The position numbers and the translations under genes are program-made. Below, piece by piece: positions 27,082 to 35,633 of a DNA stretch of 64,000 bases. The notes under the pieces were generated by a model. It saw only the letters and a list, made by a program, of their open reading frames with translations, ran no database searches and was not told the origin of the DNA. Origin of the DNA: Neoluteolibacter marinus (GTDB taxonomy: Bacteria > Verrucomicrobiota > Verrucomicrobiia > Verrucomicrobiales > Akkermansiaceae); NCBI RefSeq assembly GCF_014904755.1, contig NZ_JACZFQ010000070.1, forward strand, positions 1 to 64,000, read 5' to 3'. Each line of letters starts with the position of its first letter. Position 1 is the stretch's first letter.

Positions 27082-28134
27082 ATGGACGCGCTGCTACATC
27101 ATCTGGAACACAAGGAGGAGCTCTCCCCGCAGGAGGTCAGGGTGGCCGCGGAGCTGCTGCTCGATCCCACGGCGACGGATGAGAAAAAGGCATCGCTGCT
27201 GGAAGCCCTGGCGCGGAAAGGCGAGACGCCGGCTGAGATCGCCGGCTTCGTCGAAGCCTTCCTCGAGCACGCGATCGATCCCCATGTCGGGCTGCTCGAC
27301 CTCGAGGGACCGACCATCGATGTCTGCGGCACGGGTGGCGACAAGCTGAACCTGTTCAACGTCTCGACAACCGCCATGTTCGTGGTGGCCGCGACCGGTG
27401 CGGTGGTGCTCAAGCACGGCAACCGCGGGATCACTTCAAAGAGCGGTGGTGCCGACGTCCTCGAAACCCTGGGGATCCGGATCGACCTGCCGCCCGAGGG
27501 ATTCCGGAATTGCCTGGAGAAAGCCGGCATCGGTTTCTTGTTCGCGCCGGCCTACCATCCCGCTTTCAAGGCCGTGGTCGGGGTCAGGAAGATGCTCGCG
27601 GAGAAGGGCATCAGGACGATCTTCAATCTGATCGGCCCGCTCCTCAATCCGGCCAAGCCGCAGTGCCAGCTGGTCGGGGTCTTCGAACGCCAGATGTGTC
27701 CCGCCTTCGCCGAGATTCTCCAGCAACTGGGCCGGGAAAGCGTGTGGGCGGTTCACGGGACCACCGGCGACGGCCGCTCGGTCGATGAGGTCAGCCTGCT
27801 CGGCTCGACCCGCATCTGCAAGGCGGGCATCTACCAGGACCTGCAGGACGAAGAGGTCCGGCCGCGCGACCTTGGCCTGAAGCACGCGGAAGTCGAGGAT
27901 CTCCAGGGCGGCGACGCGGAAGTGAACGCGGCGATCCTGGAAGCCATCCTCAGCGGCAAGGACACCGGTCCCAAGCGCGACATGGTGCTGCTCAACGCCG
28001 GTGCCGCGATCGCTTGCTGCGGCCTTTCGGACGACATCGGTGACGGGATTGAGATTGCCCGCCGCCTGATCGACGACGGCAGCGCCTTGGACCGTCTCCG
28101 CCTGCTCCAAGACGTGGCGAAGCGTCCTTCCTGA
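27082..28134 (+). CDS. trpD: Anthranilate phosphoribosyltransferase
   Basis: A protein of 350 residues from the ATG at 27082. It transfers phosphoribose from PRPP to anthranilate in tryptophan synthesis. Diagnostic motifs are IDVCGTGGDKLNLFNVST (PRPP pyrophosphate loop), LKHGNRGITSKSGGADVLE, and IFNLIGPLLNPAKPQCQLVG. An N-terminal helical domain (residues 1-70) is typical of the fold. Length is normal for the family. No other trp gene is adjacent, so the pathway is not clustered here. Convergent with polX, 20 bases away. Confidence 0.95.
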   Translation: MDALLHHLEHKEELSPQEVRVAAELLLDPTATDEKKASLLEALARKGETPAEIAGFVEAFLEHAIDPHVGLLDLEGPTIDVCGTGGDKLNLFNVSTTAMFVVAATGAVVLKHGNRGITSKSGGADVLETLGIRIDLPPEGFRNCLEKAGIGFLFAPAYHPAFKAVVGVRKMLAEKGIRTIFNLIGPLLNPAKPQCQLVGVFERQMCPAFAEILQQLGRESVWAVHGTTGDGRSVDEVSLLGSTRICKAGIYQDLQDEEVRPRDLGLKHAEVEDLQGGDAEVNAAILEAILSGKDTGPKRDMVLLNAGAAIACCGLSDDIGDGIEIARRLIDDGSALDRLRLLQDVAKRPS

Positions 28135-28154
28135 CCGATCCCGCGACGGGTGCT

Positions 28155-29897
28155 TCAGCGCTTGGCTTTCGGCAATTCGAGCCACGCCTTCATCTCGGCC
28201 AGCGGCTTGGTGTTCAGCACGTCCTCGCGGCGCAGCCAGCCCTTGCGGGCGATGCCGGCCCCGAGGCGGATGAACTGGAGCTGCGGCGTCGAGTGGGCGT
28301 CCGGGTTGATCGACGTGAGGACGCCCTTGTCGCGGGCCCGGTGCCACCAGCGCCAGTCCATGTCGAAGCGTTTCGGGTTGCAGTTGAGCTCGATCACGGT
28401 GCGGGTCTCGGCGGCGGCGTCGATGACCTTCTCGTGGTTCACCGCGTAGGCGTCGCGGCGCAGCAGCAGGCGGCCGGTCAGGTGGCCGAGCATGGTGACG
28501 TGGGGATTCTCCATCGCCCGGATGATCCGCCGGGTCATCTCGTCCTCCCCGAGGGTCAGGGCGTTGTGGACGGAGACGACGGTGAAATCCAGCTGCGCCA
28601 GGAGTTCGTCGTCGAAGTCGAGGCTACCATCCTTGAGGATGTCGACCTCCGAGCCGGCGAAGAGCCGGAAATGGGAGTTTGCGTGGTCGTTGTTCCAAGA
28701 GGCGATCGCCTCGATCTGGGCGGCCAGCCGTTCCTCGTTGAGGCCGCGTGCCTGGGGGGACGACTTCGAGTGGTCCGAGATGCCCAAGTACTGCAAGCCG
28801 AGTTCGAGGGCCGCATCCGCCATTTGCTCGAGGGTTGCCTTGCCGTCGGACTCGGTGGTGTGGCAGTGGAAAGTCCCGCGCAGGTTCTCCCACTCGACGA
28901 GCCGCGGCAGGGTACCCTCGTCGGCAGCCTCGATCTCGCCGCGGTTCTCCCGCAGTTCGGGCGGGACATCGTCGAGCCCGAGGGCCCGGTAGATGTCCTT
29001 TTCGTCGTGGACCTCCGGCGGATTGTCGCCGGTGAAGCCGTATTCGTTGAGCGACCAACCCACCTTCAGGGCCCTCGAGCGGATCGCGACGTTGTGCTCC
29101 TTGCTGCCGGTGAAATACATCAGGGCGAAGGGATACTGCTCGTTCGAGACGGCCCGGAGGTCGCATTGCAGGCCGCTGGCGAGGCGGATCGAGCATTTCG
29201 TGTCGCCCTGGGCGATGACCTCGGCCGCAAACGGCCGGGTCGCGAAGAACTTCGTCAGCTCGGCGGGCTTGTTCGTGGCAACGATGAAGTCTAGGTCGTG
29301 GACGACTTCTTTCGAGCGGCGCGTCGAACCCGCGATCTCAACCCGCAGGACGTCGGGGTGTTCGCGCAGCGATTCCAGGATGTCTTCCGCGGAGAGGATG
29401 GCGTCATCCAGCCGGAAGGCCCCGGCGCTTTGCTCGCGTCGCGCGATGGCGACCAGGATCTTGCTCTGGGTCTTGGCTCCGAAACCGGACAGCGCGGAGA
29501 CCTTGTCCTGTTCGCAGGCGGTCTTCAGGGCGGCAATCGAATCGACGCCGAGCGCCTTGTGCAGGGCGGCCACCTTTTTCGGCCCGAGCCCCTCGATGTC
29601 GAAGAGATGGAAAAAGCTGTCCGGGTAGGCGCCCCGCAGTTTCTTGTGGAACTCCAGTTCGCCCGTGCTGGCGAGCTCATGGAGCTTGTCGCGCAGCGCT
29701 TCGCCGAGGCCTTTGATCCCCTCGAGTTGCTCGTCGCGGGCCATGGCCACGATGTCGCCATCATAGCCGGCGACGATCTCGGCGCCCTGCCGGTAGGCCC
29801 GGATCTTGAACGGGTTCTCGCCCCCGACTTCCAGCAGCAGGGCGATTTCCTCGAGGACCTCGACGAGTCGTTCTCGGGTAACTTCAGGGACGGACAT
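28155..29897 (-). CDS. polX: PolX-type DNA polymerase/3'-5' exonuclease
   Basis: A protein of 580 residues. The N-terminal HhH region (EDGIKGLGEAL-like, IEGLGPKKVAALH, LSGFGAKTQSKIL) is followed by the polymerase palm with GSTRRSKEVVHDLDFIVAT (metal-binding DxD) near residue 195. A PHP domain occupies about residues 335-570 (FHCHTTESDGKATLEQM, ISDHSKSSP, SEVDILKDG, HLTGRLLL, PDAHSTPQ). The family fills short gaps and trims 3' ends in base-excision repair with manganese. The first PHP motif reads H-C-H rather than the usual H-x-H-T, still with both histidines. It is the last gene of the unit dnaX-ybaB-EEP-polX; the gap to the EEP gene is 6 bases. Confidence 0.92.
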   Translation of the reverse strand: MSVPEVTRERLVEVLEEIALLLEVGGENPFKIRAYRQGAEIVAGYDGDIVAMARDEQLEGIKGLGEALRDKLHELASTGELEFHKKLRGAYPDSFFHLFDIEGLGPKKVAALHKALGVDSIAALKTACEQDKVSALSGFGAKTQSKILVAIARREQSAGAFRLDDAILSAEDILESLREHPDVLRVEIAGSTRRSKEVVHDLDFIVATNKPAELTKFFATRPFAAEVIAQGDTKCSIRLASGLQCDLRAVSNEQYPFALMYFTGSKEHNVAIRSRALKVGWSLNEYGFTGDNPPEVHDEKDIYRALGLDDVPPELRENRGEIEAADEGTLPRLVEWENLRGTFHCHTTESDGKATLEQMADAALELGLQYLGISDHSKSSPQARGLNEERLAAQIEAIASWNNDHANSHFRLFAGSEVDILKDGSLDFDDELLAQLDFTVVSVHNALTLGEDEMTRRIIRAMENPHVTMLGHLTGRLLLRRDAYAVNHEKVIDAAAETRTVIELNCNPKRFDMDWRWWHRARDKGVLTSINPDAHSTPQLQFIRLGAGIARKGWLRREDVLNTKPLAEMKAWLELPKAKR

Positions 29898-29903
29898 GAA
29901 TGG

Positions 29904-30917
29904 CTACTGGGCTGGTAGTAAATCGGCCACGACCATCCGGTGGTCGCTGCGGCGGGTGGTGACGGCCCTGCAGTGCACGGCCTTGAACTGGCGCGAGTAG
30001 TGGATCTGGTCGATGCGCTGGACGGGGATGCGGCGCTGGTAGGTGTTGCCCCAGCCGGTGCCGGCCTCGATGAAGGCATCGTCGTAATCCGGCTTGAGCA
30101 GGGCCTGGATCGGGTCCCGCGCCGGTGAATTGAAATCGCCGCCGACGATGGCCGGCAAGCCCTCGCCGGTGTCGGAGAGGATGCCGAGGGCGATCGACAG
30201 TTCGTCGCGGTGGGTGATGCGGTTCTGCCGGTGGGTCTTCCAGCTTTCCTTCCGCCACAGCCGCAGGTCGGTGGCGGCGCTTTTCAGGTGGAGATTGACG
30301 ACTTCGAACTCGTTGCCGTCGGGCCTGCGGATGGTGACTTGCTGGACCCGGTAGCCCGGCTTGCTGGGGTTGACCTCGCGGCGGATGCTCCAGCGGCTGA
30401 CGATGCCATTGGAGGAAAACAGCCGGTAATCGCCGCGGCCGAAGAAGAGCGTGTCGGCGATGTGGCGGACCTGATGCGGCCGGACTTCCTGCAGCAGCAC
30501 GACGTCGGGATCCCAACGGCGGATGTCGTCGGCGGGATCGCTGCCGCCGTTGTAGTTGAAGTAGCTGCAGTTCAGGGTCAGCACGCGGATCAGCGGCCGG
30601 CCGTCCTCATTCCCGGCGGGGCCGGGCCGGGGAGGGGCTTTGCCAACATTGGCGATGACCCACGCCTCGTCGGCCAGCAGCAGGACGGTGATCGCCCAGA
30701 CCCCGGTGATGACCCAGGAGAGCGGGGCCCAGAGGAACCAGAAGGCGGTGACCGACAACAAGAGGCCGATCCCTCCCCAGATCCAGACGGGGACCACCGT
30801 GAAGGCGGCCAGGTCGTCCGGACAATGGGTATAGGCGAAAACCGTGAACAGGTGCAGGAGCAGCGACAAGCCGATGAGCGTCCATCCGGCGCGGCGGCGG
30901 AAGCGGGTCGACTTCAT
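29904..30917 (-). CDS. Membrane-anchored endonuclease/exonuclease/phosphatase family protein
   Basis: A protein of 337 residues. Residues 10-95 hold three hydrophobic helices; the rest is an EEP (DNase I-like) domain: LTLNCSYFNYNG, DVVLLQEVRP (catalytic Glu), VNLHLKSAA, IVGGDFNSPARDP (D-x-N) and a final TTRRSDHRMVVADL (S-D-H). All key catalytic residues are present. Membrane-anchored EEP proteins resemble YafD; substrates may be nucleic acid or phospholipid/phosphoinositide-like molecules. It sits in an operon with ybaB (29 bases upstream) and polX (6 bases downstream), which hints at a DNA-related role, but this is not decisive. Confidence 0.82.
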   Translation of the reverse strand: MKSTRFRRRAGWTLIGLSLLLHLFTVFAYTHCPDDLAAFTVVPVWIWGGIGLLLSVTAFWFLWAPLSWVITGVWAITVLLLADEAWVIANVGKAPPRPGPAGNEDGRPLIRVLTLNCSYFNYNGGSDPADDIRRWDPDVVLLQEVRPHQVRHIADTLFFGRGDYRLFSSNGIVSRWSIRREVNPSKPGYRVQQVTIRRPDGNEFEVVNLHLKSAATDLRLWRKESWKTHRQNRITHRDELSIALGILSDTGEGLPAIVGGDFNSPARDPIQALLKPDYDDAFIEAGTGWGNTYQRRIPVQRIDQIHYSRQFKAVHCRAVTTRRSDHRMVVADLLPAQ

Positions 30918-30946
30918 CGGAACCTGGGGGGCGGCGGAGGGCGGGG

Positions 30947-31249
30947 TTAGAAGGGCAAGCCCATCCCGCCGGTCAGTTTTTGCATCTCGGCGGCCGAAAC
31001 CTCGCGGCCCTTGGCGATCGCTTCTTGCACGCCCTTGAGGACGAGGTCCTGCAGGAAATCGACGTCTTCGGGATCGACCACGGACTTGTCGATGACGATC
31101 GAACGGACGTCACCGGCGCAGGTGGCGACGACGGTGACCTTGCCTCCGCCGACGCTGGCTTCGACGGTCTTCTTGGCGAGTTCTTCCTGCGCAGCGGCCA
31201 TGCCGGCCTGCATCTGCTGCGCTTGCTTCATCAATTTCTGGATGTTCAT
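30947..31249 (-). CDS. YbaB/EbfC nucleoid-associated protein
   Basis: A protein of 100 residues from the ATG at 31247-31249. It has an N-terminal helix IQKLMKQAQQMQAGMAAAQ, strands EASVGGGKVTVVATCAGDV and a C-terminal helix FLQDLVLKGVQEAIAKGREV, ending in TGGMGLPF, all typical of the family. The protein forms a tweezer-like dimer that binds DNA. Its position directly downstream of dnaX (20 bases) is the classical gene order seen across bacteria, which supports both calls. Confidence 0.95.
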   Translation of the reverse strand: MNIQKLMKQAQQMQAGMAAAQEELAKKTVEASVGGGKVTVVATCAGDVRSIVIDKSVVDPEDVDFLQDLVLKGVQEAIAKGREVSAAEMQKLTGGMGLPF

Positions 31250-31269
31250 GGGAAATGGGTTGGCTTCGG

Positions 31270-32775
31270 TTATTTCTTGAGGGTGGCCTCGAACATTTCG
31301 AGCGCCGTCTGGATCAAGGGATCCTTGTAAAATTCTTCCATGGGATCGGCCTTCGGCTCCGGGGCTTGTTCCGGCTCCGGTTCCGGTTTCCACGGCGGGG
31401 TCTCGCGGGCGACCGGTTCGGGGGCGGGCTCGGGTTCGTCCGGTGCGGTGGCAATGAGCTCGTCGAGGGAAAGAACCTCGCCGGATTTTTCCTCGGGGGC
31501 TTCGGGCTCGGTGGCGGCGGGAGCGGGTGCCGGAACCGGCTCGGGCTCCACGGCCGGCGTTTCCACCACGGCGGCGGGGACCGGCTGCGGAGCTGCCACG
31601 GCCGCGACGGGCGCAGCGTAGGTGACCGGAGCGTCGAGATGCTCCGAGACGCCGGCGAGGACCTTGATGACGTCGGAGAGACGCACTTCGCCGAGGGTCT
31701 GAACCGACTTGATGAGGCCGATCTCGAGGTGGAGCCGCTTGTTGGACGCCCATTTCATCCGGGCCTCGGTTTCGGCGAAGACGTCGATGACCGACAGCAG
31801 GCGCTCCGGCGGATAGGCTTCCGAGGCGGCTTTCAAGGCCGCCCAGGTTTCGGCGGGAATGCCGTCGCCGCCGGTGGTCGAGTCCAGCCTCGAAACCAGC
31901 AGCGCCCGCAGCGCGCCGATCAACTCCCCGAGCAGTTGCGACAGCTCGCGGCCGGCTTCGGCCTCGCGTTGGACCGTGGCAAGCGCGGTCGGGGTATCGC
32001 GGGCAAGCAGCGCGCCGATGACCGTCGCGACGGTTTCGCGGGAGGTGAAGCCGAAGACGTCGAGGACGTTCGCCTCGTTGACGGAGTCACCGCAGAAGGC
32101 AACCAGCTGGTCGAGCATCGACTGGGCGTCGCGCATGCCGCCGTCGGCACCCTTGGCGATGGCCCAGGCCGCGGATTCGTGGAGCTGGACGCCTTCCTCC
32201 CTGGCGATGTGGAGCAGATGCTCGGCGATGGTTTCCGCCGGGATCGGCCGCAGGTCGAAGCGCTGGCAGCGGGAAAGGATGGTCGGCAGGATCTTGTGCG
32301 GCTCGGTGGTCGCGAAGATGAACTTCACGTGCTCCGGTGGCTCTTCCAGCGTCTTCAACAGGGCGTTGAAGGCCTGGTTGGTGAGCATGTGGACCTCGTC
32401 GATGTAGTAGATCTTGAACTGTCCCCGCGCCGGGGCGAAGCGGACCGTTTCACGGAGCTGGCGGACTTCCTCGACGCCGTTGTTCGAGGCACCGTCGATC
32501 TCGAGCACGTCGAGGGAGCGCCCCTCGGCGATTTCAACGCAGATGTCTTCATCCGGGTCGAAGTCCGCCTTCGGCCCGCCACTGCAATTCAACGCCTTGG
32601 CGAGGATCCGGGCGGTCGAGGTCTTGCCCGTGCCACGGGGGCCGACAAACAAGTAGGCGTGCGCCAACCGCTTCTGGGCGATGGCGTTTTTCAACGTCCG
32701 AACGACATGGTCCTGGCCGAGGACATCGTCGAAGGTTTTCGGGCGGTATTTCCGGGCGAAGACCTGATAGCTCAC
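31270..32775 (-). CDS. dnaX: DNA polymerase III subunit gamma/tau, zinc module degraded
   Basis: A protein of 501 residues from a GTG at 32773-32775. The clamp-loader ATPase shows YQVFARKYRPKTFDDVLGQ, Walker A GPRGTGKT (45-52), a Walker B variant IDEVHML, and SRCQRFDLRP with the arginine finger. A Pro/Glu/Ala-rich linker (about 395-475) precedes a short C-terminal helix. The usual zinc-binding module after ALNC (C-x8-C-x2-C-x2-C) is reduced: only C64 and C79 remain in ALNCSGGPKADFDPDEDICV, replaced by acidic residues. Function as clamp-loader ATPase is secure; the missing zinc site is a lineage feature to check. It is the first gene of the dnaX-polX unit, divergent from the methionine sulfoxide reductase gene. 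Confidence 0.95.
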   Translation of the reverse strand: MSYQVFARKYRPKTFDDVLGQDHVVRTLKNAIAQKRLAHAYLFVGPRGTGKTSTARILAKALNCSGGPKADFDPDEDICVEIAEGRSLDVLEIDGASNNGVEEVRQLRETVRFAPARGQFKIYYIDEVHMLTNQAFNALLKTLEEPPEHVKFIFATTEPHKILPTILSRCQRFDLRPIPAETIAEHLLHIAREEGVQLHESAAWAIAKGADGGMRDAQSMLDQLVAFCGDSVNEANVLDVFGFTSRETVATVIGALLARDTPTALATVQREAEAGRELSQLLGELIGALRALLVSRLDSTTGGDGIPAETWAALKAASEAYPPERLLSVIDVFAETEARMKWASNKRLHLEIGLIKSVQTLGEVRLSDVIKVLAGVSEHLDAPVTYAAPVAAVAAPQPVPAAVVETPAVEPEPVPAPAPAATEPEAPEEKSGEVLSLDELIATAPDEPEPAPEPVARETPPWKPEPEPEQAPEPKADPMEEFYKDPLIQTALEMFEATLKK

Positions 32776-32831
32776 GCGCCGGAGGGTAGGAGGGATTGCG
32801 GTTTTGTCAGCTCCCGGTTTTGATCGGCGGC

Positions 32832-33305
32832 GTGATTCCCGACCCTGCCGCCAAGAAACAAGCCTATGCCCTTGCCCGTGAACGAGTGATCGCGATGTGG
32901 CGCGGCGAGGCGGATGCCATCGCCCGCATGGCGACGGCGGCTTGCATCCTCCACGAGGCCATGCCGCATGCCTTCTGGACCGGCTTCTACCGGGTGGTCG
33001 GGGCGCAGCTGGTGATCGGTCCCTACCAAGGAACGCCGGGCTGCCTGCGGATCGGCTGGGGGAAGGGCGTCTGCGGGACGGCCTGGGCGACAGGGGAGAC
33101 GCAGGTGGTGGCGGATGTCCACGCCTTCCCCGGACACATCGCCTGCGACAGCCGCGCGGAAAGCGAGATCGTGGTTCCCGTGAAGGACGCCCGCGGGACG
33201 GTGGAGGCGGTGTTCGATGTCGACTCGACGGAGAAGGCGGCGTTCGACGAGGTCGACCGCGAGGCACTGGAGGAGATCTTTTCCCGCTGGTACGACCACG
33301 ATTGA
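32832..33305 (+). CDS. msrC: Free methionine-(R)-sulfoxide reductase (GAF domain)
   Basis: A protein of 157 residues from the GTG at 32832; in-frame TTG codons at 32796 and 32820 are alternatives, the first with AGGAGGG almost touching it. A single GAF domain contains [20 protein letters not shown], the three redox cysteines C71, C81 ([13 protein letters not shown]) and C105 (FPGHIACDS), and [21 protein letters not shown]. The enzyme reduces free methionine-R-sulfoxide with thioredoxin. Length and cysteine pattern match the family. It diverges from dnaX and precedes the GH75-like gene by 50 bases. Confidence 0.9.
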   Translation: MIPDPAAKKQAYALARERVIAMWRGEADAIARMATAACILHEAMPHAFWTGFYRVVGAQLVIGPYQGTPGCLRIGWGKGVCGTAWATGETQVVADVHAFPGHIACDSRAESEIVVPVKDARGTVEAVFDVDSTEKAAFDEVDREALEEIFSRWYDHD

Positions 33306-33355
33306 AACGGAGATCGCTTGGAAGTTTCCGGGTTGCGCGAATAGTATCCGCCACC

Positions 33356-34840
33356 ATGAGCAGCGATGATCCGCATCATATCGAAGGCCTCCGGACGCGC
33401 GCGCCGAAACGCGGGTTTCCCTGGCTGCGGGCGTCGGTGTTCGTGATCGTGCTGGCAGGGGCGATTCTGCCGTTCACCGCGCCGGGCGCGAAAATCCTGC
33501 GCGGTGTCAGGGATCTGATCCGGCCGCCGGCCAAGACCGCCGAGAGCATCGACCGCGACGACATCGAGCGCCAGATCGAGGCCCGGGTGAGGGCGGACTA
33601 CGAGGCCGAGCTGGCCCGCGAGCTGGCGGCGGTGAAACAGCAGGCCGATGCCGCGGCGAAGCGCGCCGCCAAGGCCGCCGAGCTGGAGCCCCTGCCGCCG
33701 ATCTCGTCCCACACGGCGTCCAGCGGCGGCGACGTCAGGACGCTCCGCTCGGGGATCCCGTTCAAGTCGGAGGTGAAGGTCGAGAAGGGAGGAATTGCTT
33801 CAAAGGAGCGCAAGTCCGACGCCTCTTACACGGCGTCCTACACGTTGAACGTCCGCCTGCCGGAGGCTTCGAAGACCCTCGACCAGCTGCAGACGGTCAA
33901 CCCGCAGCTTGGCAAGCTCTTGCCCGGCCTGCCCGCGATGCTGGAGAAGGCGGAGGTATCACGCTGGTTCTACGAGCTCTACGACAACAAGACCAAGCGC
34001 CTGAAGCGCGACGCGACGCAGCTCAACGAGCTGTTGACCAAACACAACTACTACGACTGTGAGACCATCCTGAACCTCCGCCACCCCGGCACGGGCAGGA
34101 AGGTTTTCCTGCTTCAGGCCGAGATGGATGTCGTTTCCGACGGGTCGGACGGCGACCGGCTGGCGGCCATGCCGGATGAAATCGTCAACTCGACCTATTA
34201 CCAGCCCTTCACCAGCTACGGATGGGCGAAGCGGACGCGGAACCCGAACCCGATGGTTGCTGGCTGGGAGAAGCGCATCGGCAACGCGAACAAGGAGATC
34301 GCCGATCCGGCGACCACCGCGGAGCGCAAGAAATGGCTGCGGGACCGGATCAGCTACCTGAAGCGGGGCATCACTGACATGAAGGGCCGCAGCTTTCTCA
34401 TCGCCGAGTATGATCCGTTCATCGTGATCCCCGTGAACCTGCTCACGGCGAACGATTCGTGGGCTCCAAAGGTCGGTGACTACGCGGTGGTCGTCCACGG
34501 CAAGAAGCTCTACCCGGCCATTGTCGGCGATGGCGGGCCGACCTTCAAGGTGGGTGAAGCCTCGCTGAGGATGGCCAAGGAGATCAACCCGCGAGCTTCG
34601 CCTTACAGTCGTCCGGAGTCGGACCTGGTGGTGACTTATCTTGTCTTCCCGGGCACACGGGAGGCGAAGAAGGGCCCCCCCGACTACGAGAAGTGGCGGC
34701 TTCGCTGCGACGAGCTATTGAAGGAATGCGGTGGAGTCGGCGAGGGCGTGGAGTTGCACCGGTGGCAGAATCTGTTGCCGGTTCCGGCGCCGACGGCTGC
34801 GGAAACCCCGGCGACGGAGGGGGCGACCCCCGGGCCCTAG
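33356..34840 (+). CDS. Membrane-anchored GH75 chitosanase-like protein
   Basis: A protein of 494 residues. A membrane helix (about 22-42, [18 protein letters not shown]) and a charged coiled coil (60-105) precede a C-terminal domain from about residue 200. That domain resembles glycoside hydrolase family 75: [17 protein letters not shown] (acidic pair), [19 protein letters not shown], then [20 protein letters not shown], the K-V-G-E-A-S-L phrase and [12 protein letters not shown]75 enzymes hydrolyse chitosan, originally known from fungi. The catalytic Asp and Glu positions look conserved but I cannot align them fully. The anchor and coiled coil are unusual for a secreted chitosanase and suggest attachment to the cell membrane. 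A Pro/Ala tail ends the protein. Confidence 0.65.
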   Translation: MSSDDPHHIEGLRTRAPKRGFPWLRASVFVIVLAGAILPFTAPGAKILRGVRDLIRPPAKTAESIDRDDIERQIEARVRADYEAELARELAAVKQQADAAAKRAAKAAELEPLPPISSHTASSGGDVRTLRSGIPFKSEVKVEKGGIASKERKSDASYTASYTLNVRLPEASKTLDQLQTVNPQLGKLLPGLPAMLEKAEVSRWFYELYDNKTKRLKRDATQLNELLTKHNYYDCETILNLRHPGTGRKVFLLQAEMDVVSDGSDGDRLAAMPDEIVNSTYYQPFTSYGWAKRTRNPNPMVAGWEKRIGNANKEIADPATTAERKKWLRDRISYLKRGITDMKGRSFLIAEYDPFIVIPVNLLTANDSWAPKVGDYAVVVHGKKLYPAIVGDGGPTFKVGEASLRMAKEINPRASPYSRPESDLVVTYLVFPGTREAKKGPPDYEKWRLRCDELLKECGGVGEGVELHRWQNLLPVPAPTAAETPATEGATPGP

Positions 34841-34856
34841 GAGTGCCTTGTTAGAA

Positions 34857-34982
34857 GGGAGCGCCGATTTCAATCGGCTTGGACAGACCGATGACCCGCG
34901 GGATCACAGCGTTGCTTCTTGAGAGAGATCACGCTCCAAGCCATTGCGCTTGCCATCCAAGCCGGATGAATCCGGCGCTCCC
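34857..34982. repeat. MITE/REP-like element with 27-base inverted ends
   Basis: The left arm 34857-34883 (GGGAGCGCCGATTTCAATCG then GCTTGGA) is matched in reverse complement by 34956-34982 with only a few mismatches; both arms begin GGGAGCGCCG and end GGCTTGGA. The centre has no coding potential. The element lies between the GH75-like gene and the DedA gene stop. Similar phrases with GGAGCGCC also occur at 3220-3227 and 7160-7170, only partly matching. Confidence 0.5.
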
Positions 34983-35011
34983 TATCGAACTCCCTTTTGT
35001 GACCGGGAGAC

Positions 35012-35623
35012 TCAGAGAAACTTGATCGCCACGAAGCCGAGCACCAGCAGCACGGTCGCCCCGACGAAACACCACTCGAGATTCTTGTCGATGAAGGGTT
35101 TCACCGTGGGCCCGAACATGCGGATGATGCCGGCGACGACGAAGAAGCGGAATCCGCGGCCGATGATCGAGGCGACGATGAGCATTGGCAGGTTGTAGCT
35201 CATGATTCCGGAGAAGATCGTGAAGACCTTGTAGGGAATCGGGGTGATCGCCGCGATCAGGATGCCGAGGAAGCCGTAGGCTGTGTACCAGGTTTCAATC
35301 TTCTCCCGGGTATGTCCCGACGAGTCGAAGAAGTTCATCAACGGCATGGCCACGGTATCGCGGAGTCCCCAGCCGATCAGCCACCCGGCGATGCCACCCA
35401 GCACGGAGCCGGCGGTGCAGACGAGGGCATACTTCGCCCACTTCTTCCGCGCCCCGAAGCACAGCGCGATGAGCAGGACGTCGGGCGGGATCAGGAAGAA
35501 GGACGACTCGGCGAAGGCGATCAGGAACAGCGCCCAGGTGCCACCGGGGCGGTCCGCCCAGGAGAGGGTCCAGTTGTAGAGGCGGCGGATCGGACCGGGG
35601 AGCTTTTCGGCGGTGTCTTGCAT
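35012..35623 (-). CDS. DedA/VTT-family membrane protein
   Basis: A protein of 203 residues with five or so membrane segments and the VTT (DedA) pattern: AFAESSFFLIPPDVLLIALC, GSVLGGIAGWLIGWGLRD, and GFLGILIAAITPIPYKVFTI with the Arg/Pro-rich re-entrant region and GRGFRFFVVAGIIRMFG. DedA proteins are implicated in lipid carrier or phospholipid translocation and envelope integrity. It follows gpsA by 10 bases on the same strand, in a phospholipid-synthesis context (plsY-gpsA), which agrees with a membrane-lipid role. Confidence 0.85.
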   Translation of the reverse strand: MQDTAEKLPGPIRRLYNWTLSWADRPGGTWALFLIAFAESSFFLIPPDVLLIALCFGARKKWAKYALVCTAGSVLGGIAGWLIGWGLRDTVAMPLMNFFDSSGHTREKIETWYTAYGFLGILIAAITPIPYKVFTIFSGIMSYNLPMLIVASIIGRGFRFFVVAGIIRMFGPTVKPFIDKNLEWCFVGATVLLVLGFVAIKFL

Positions 35624-35633
35624 CGGGGGGGAA

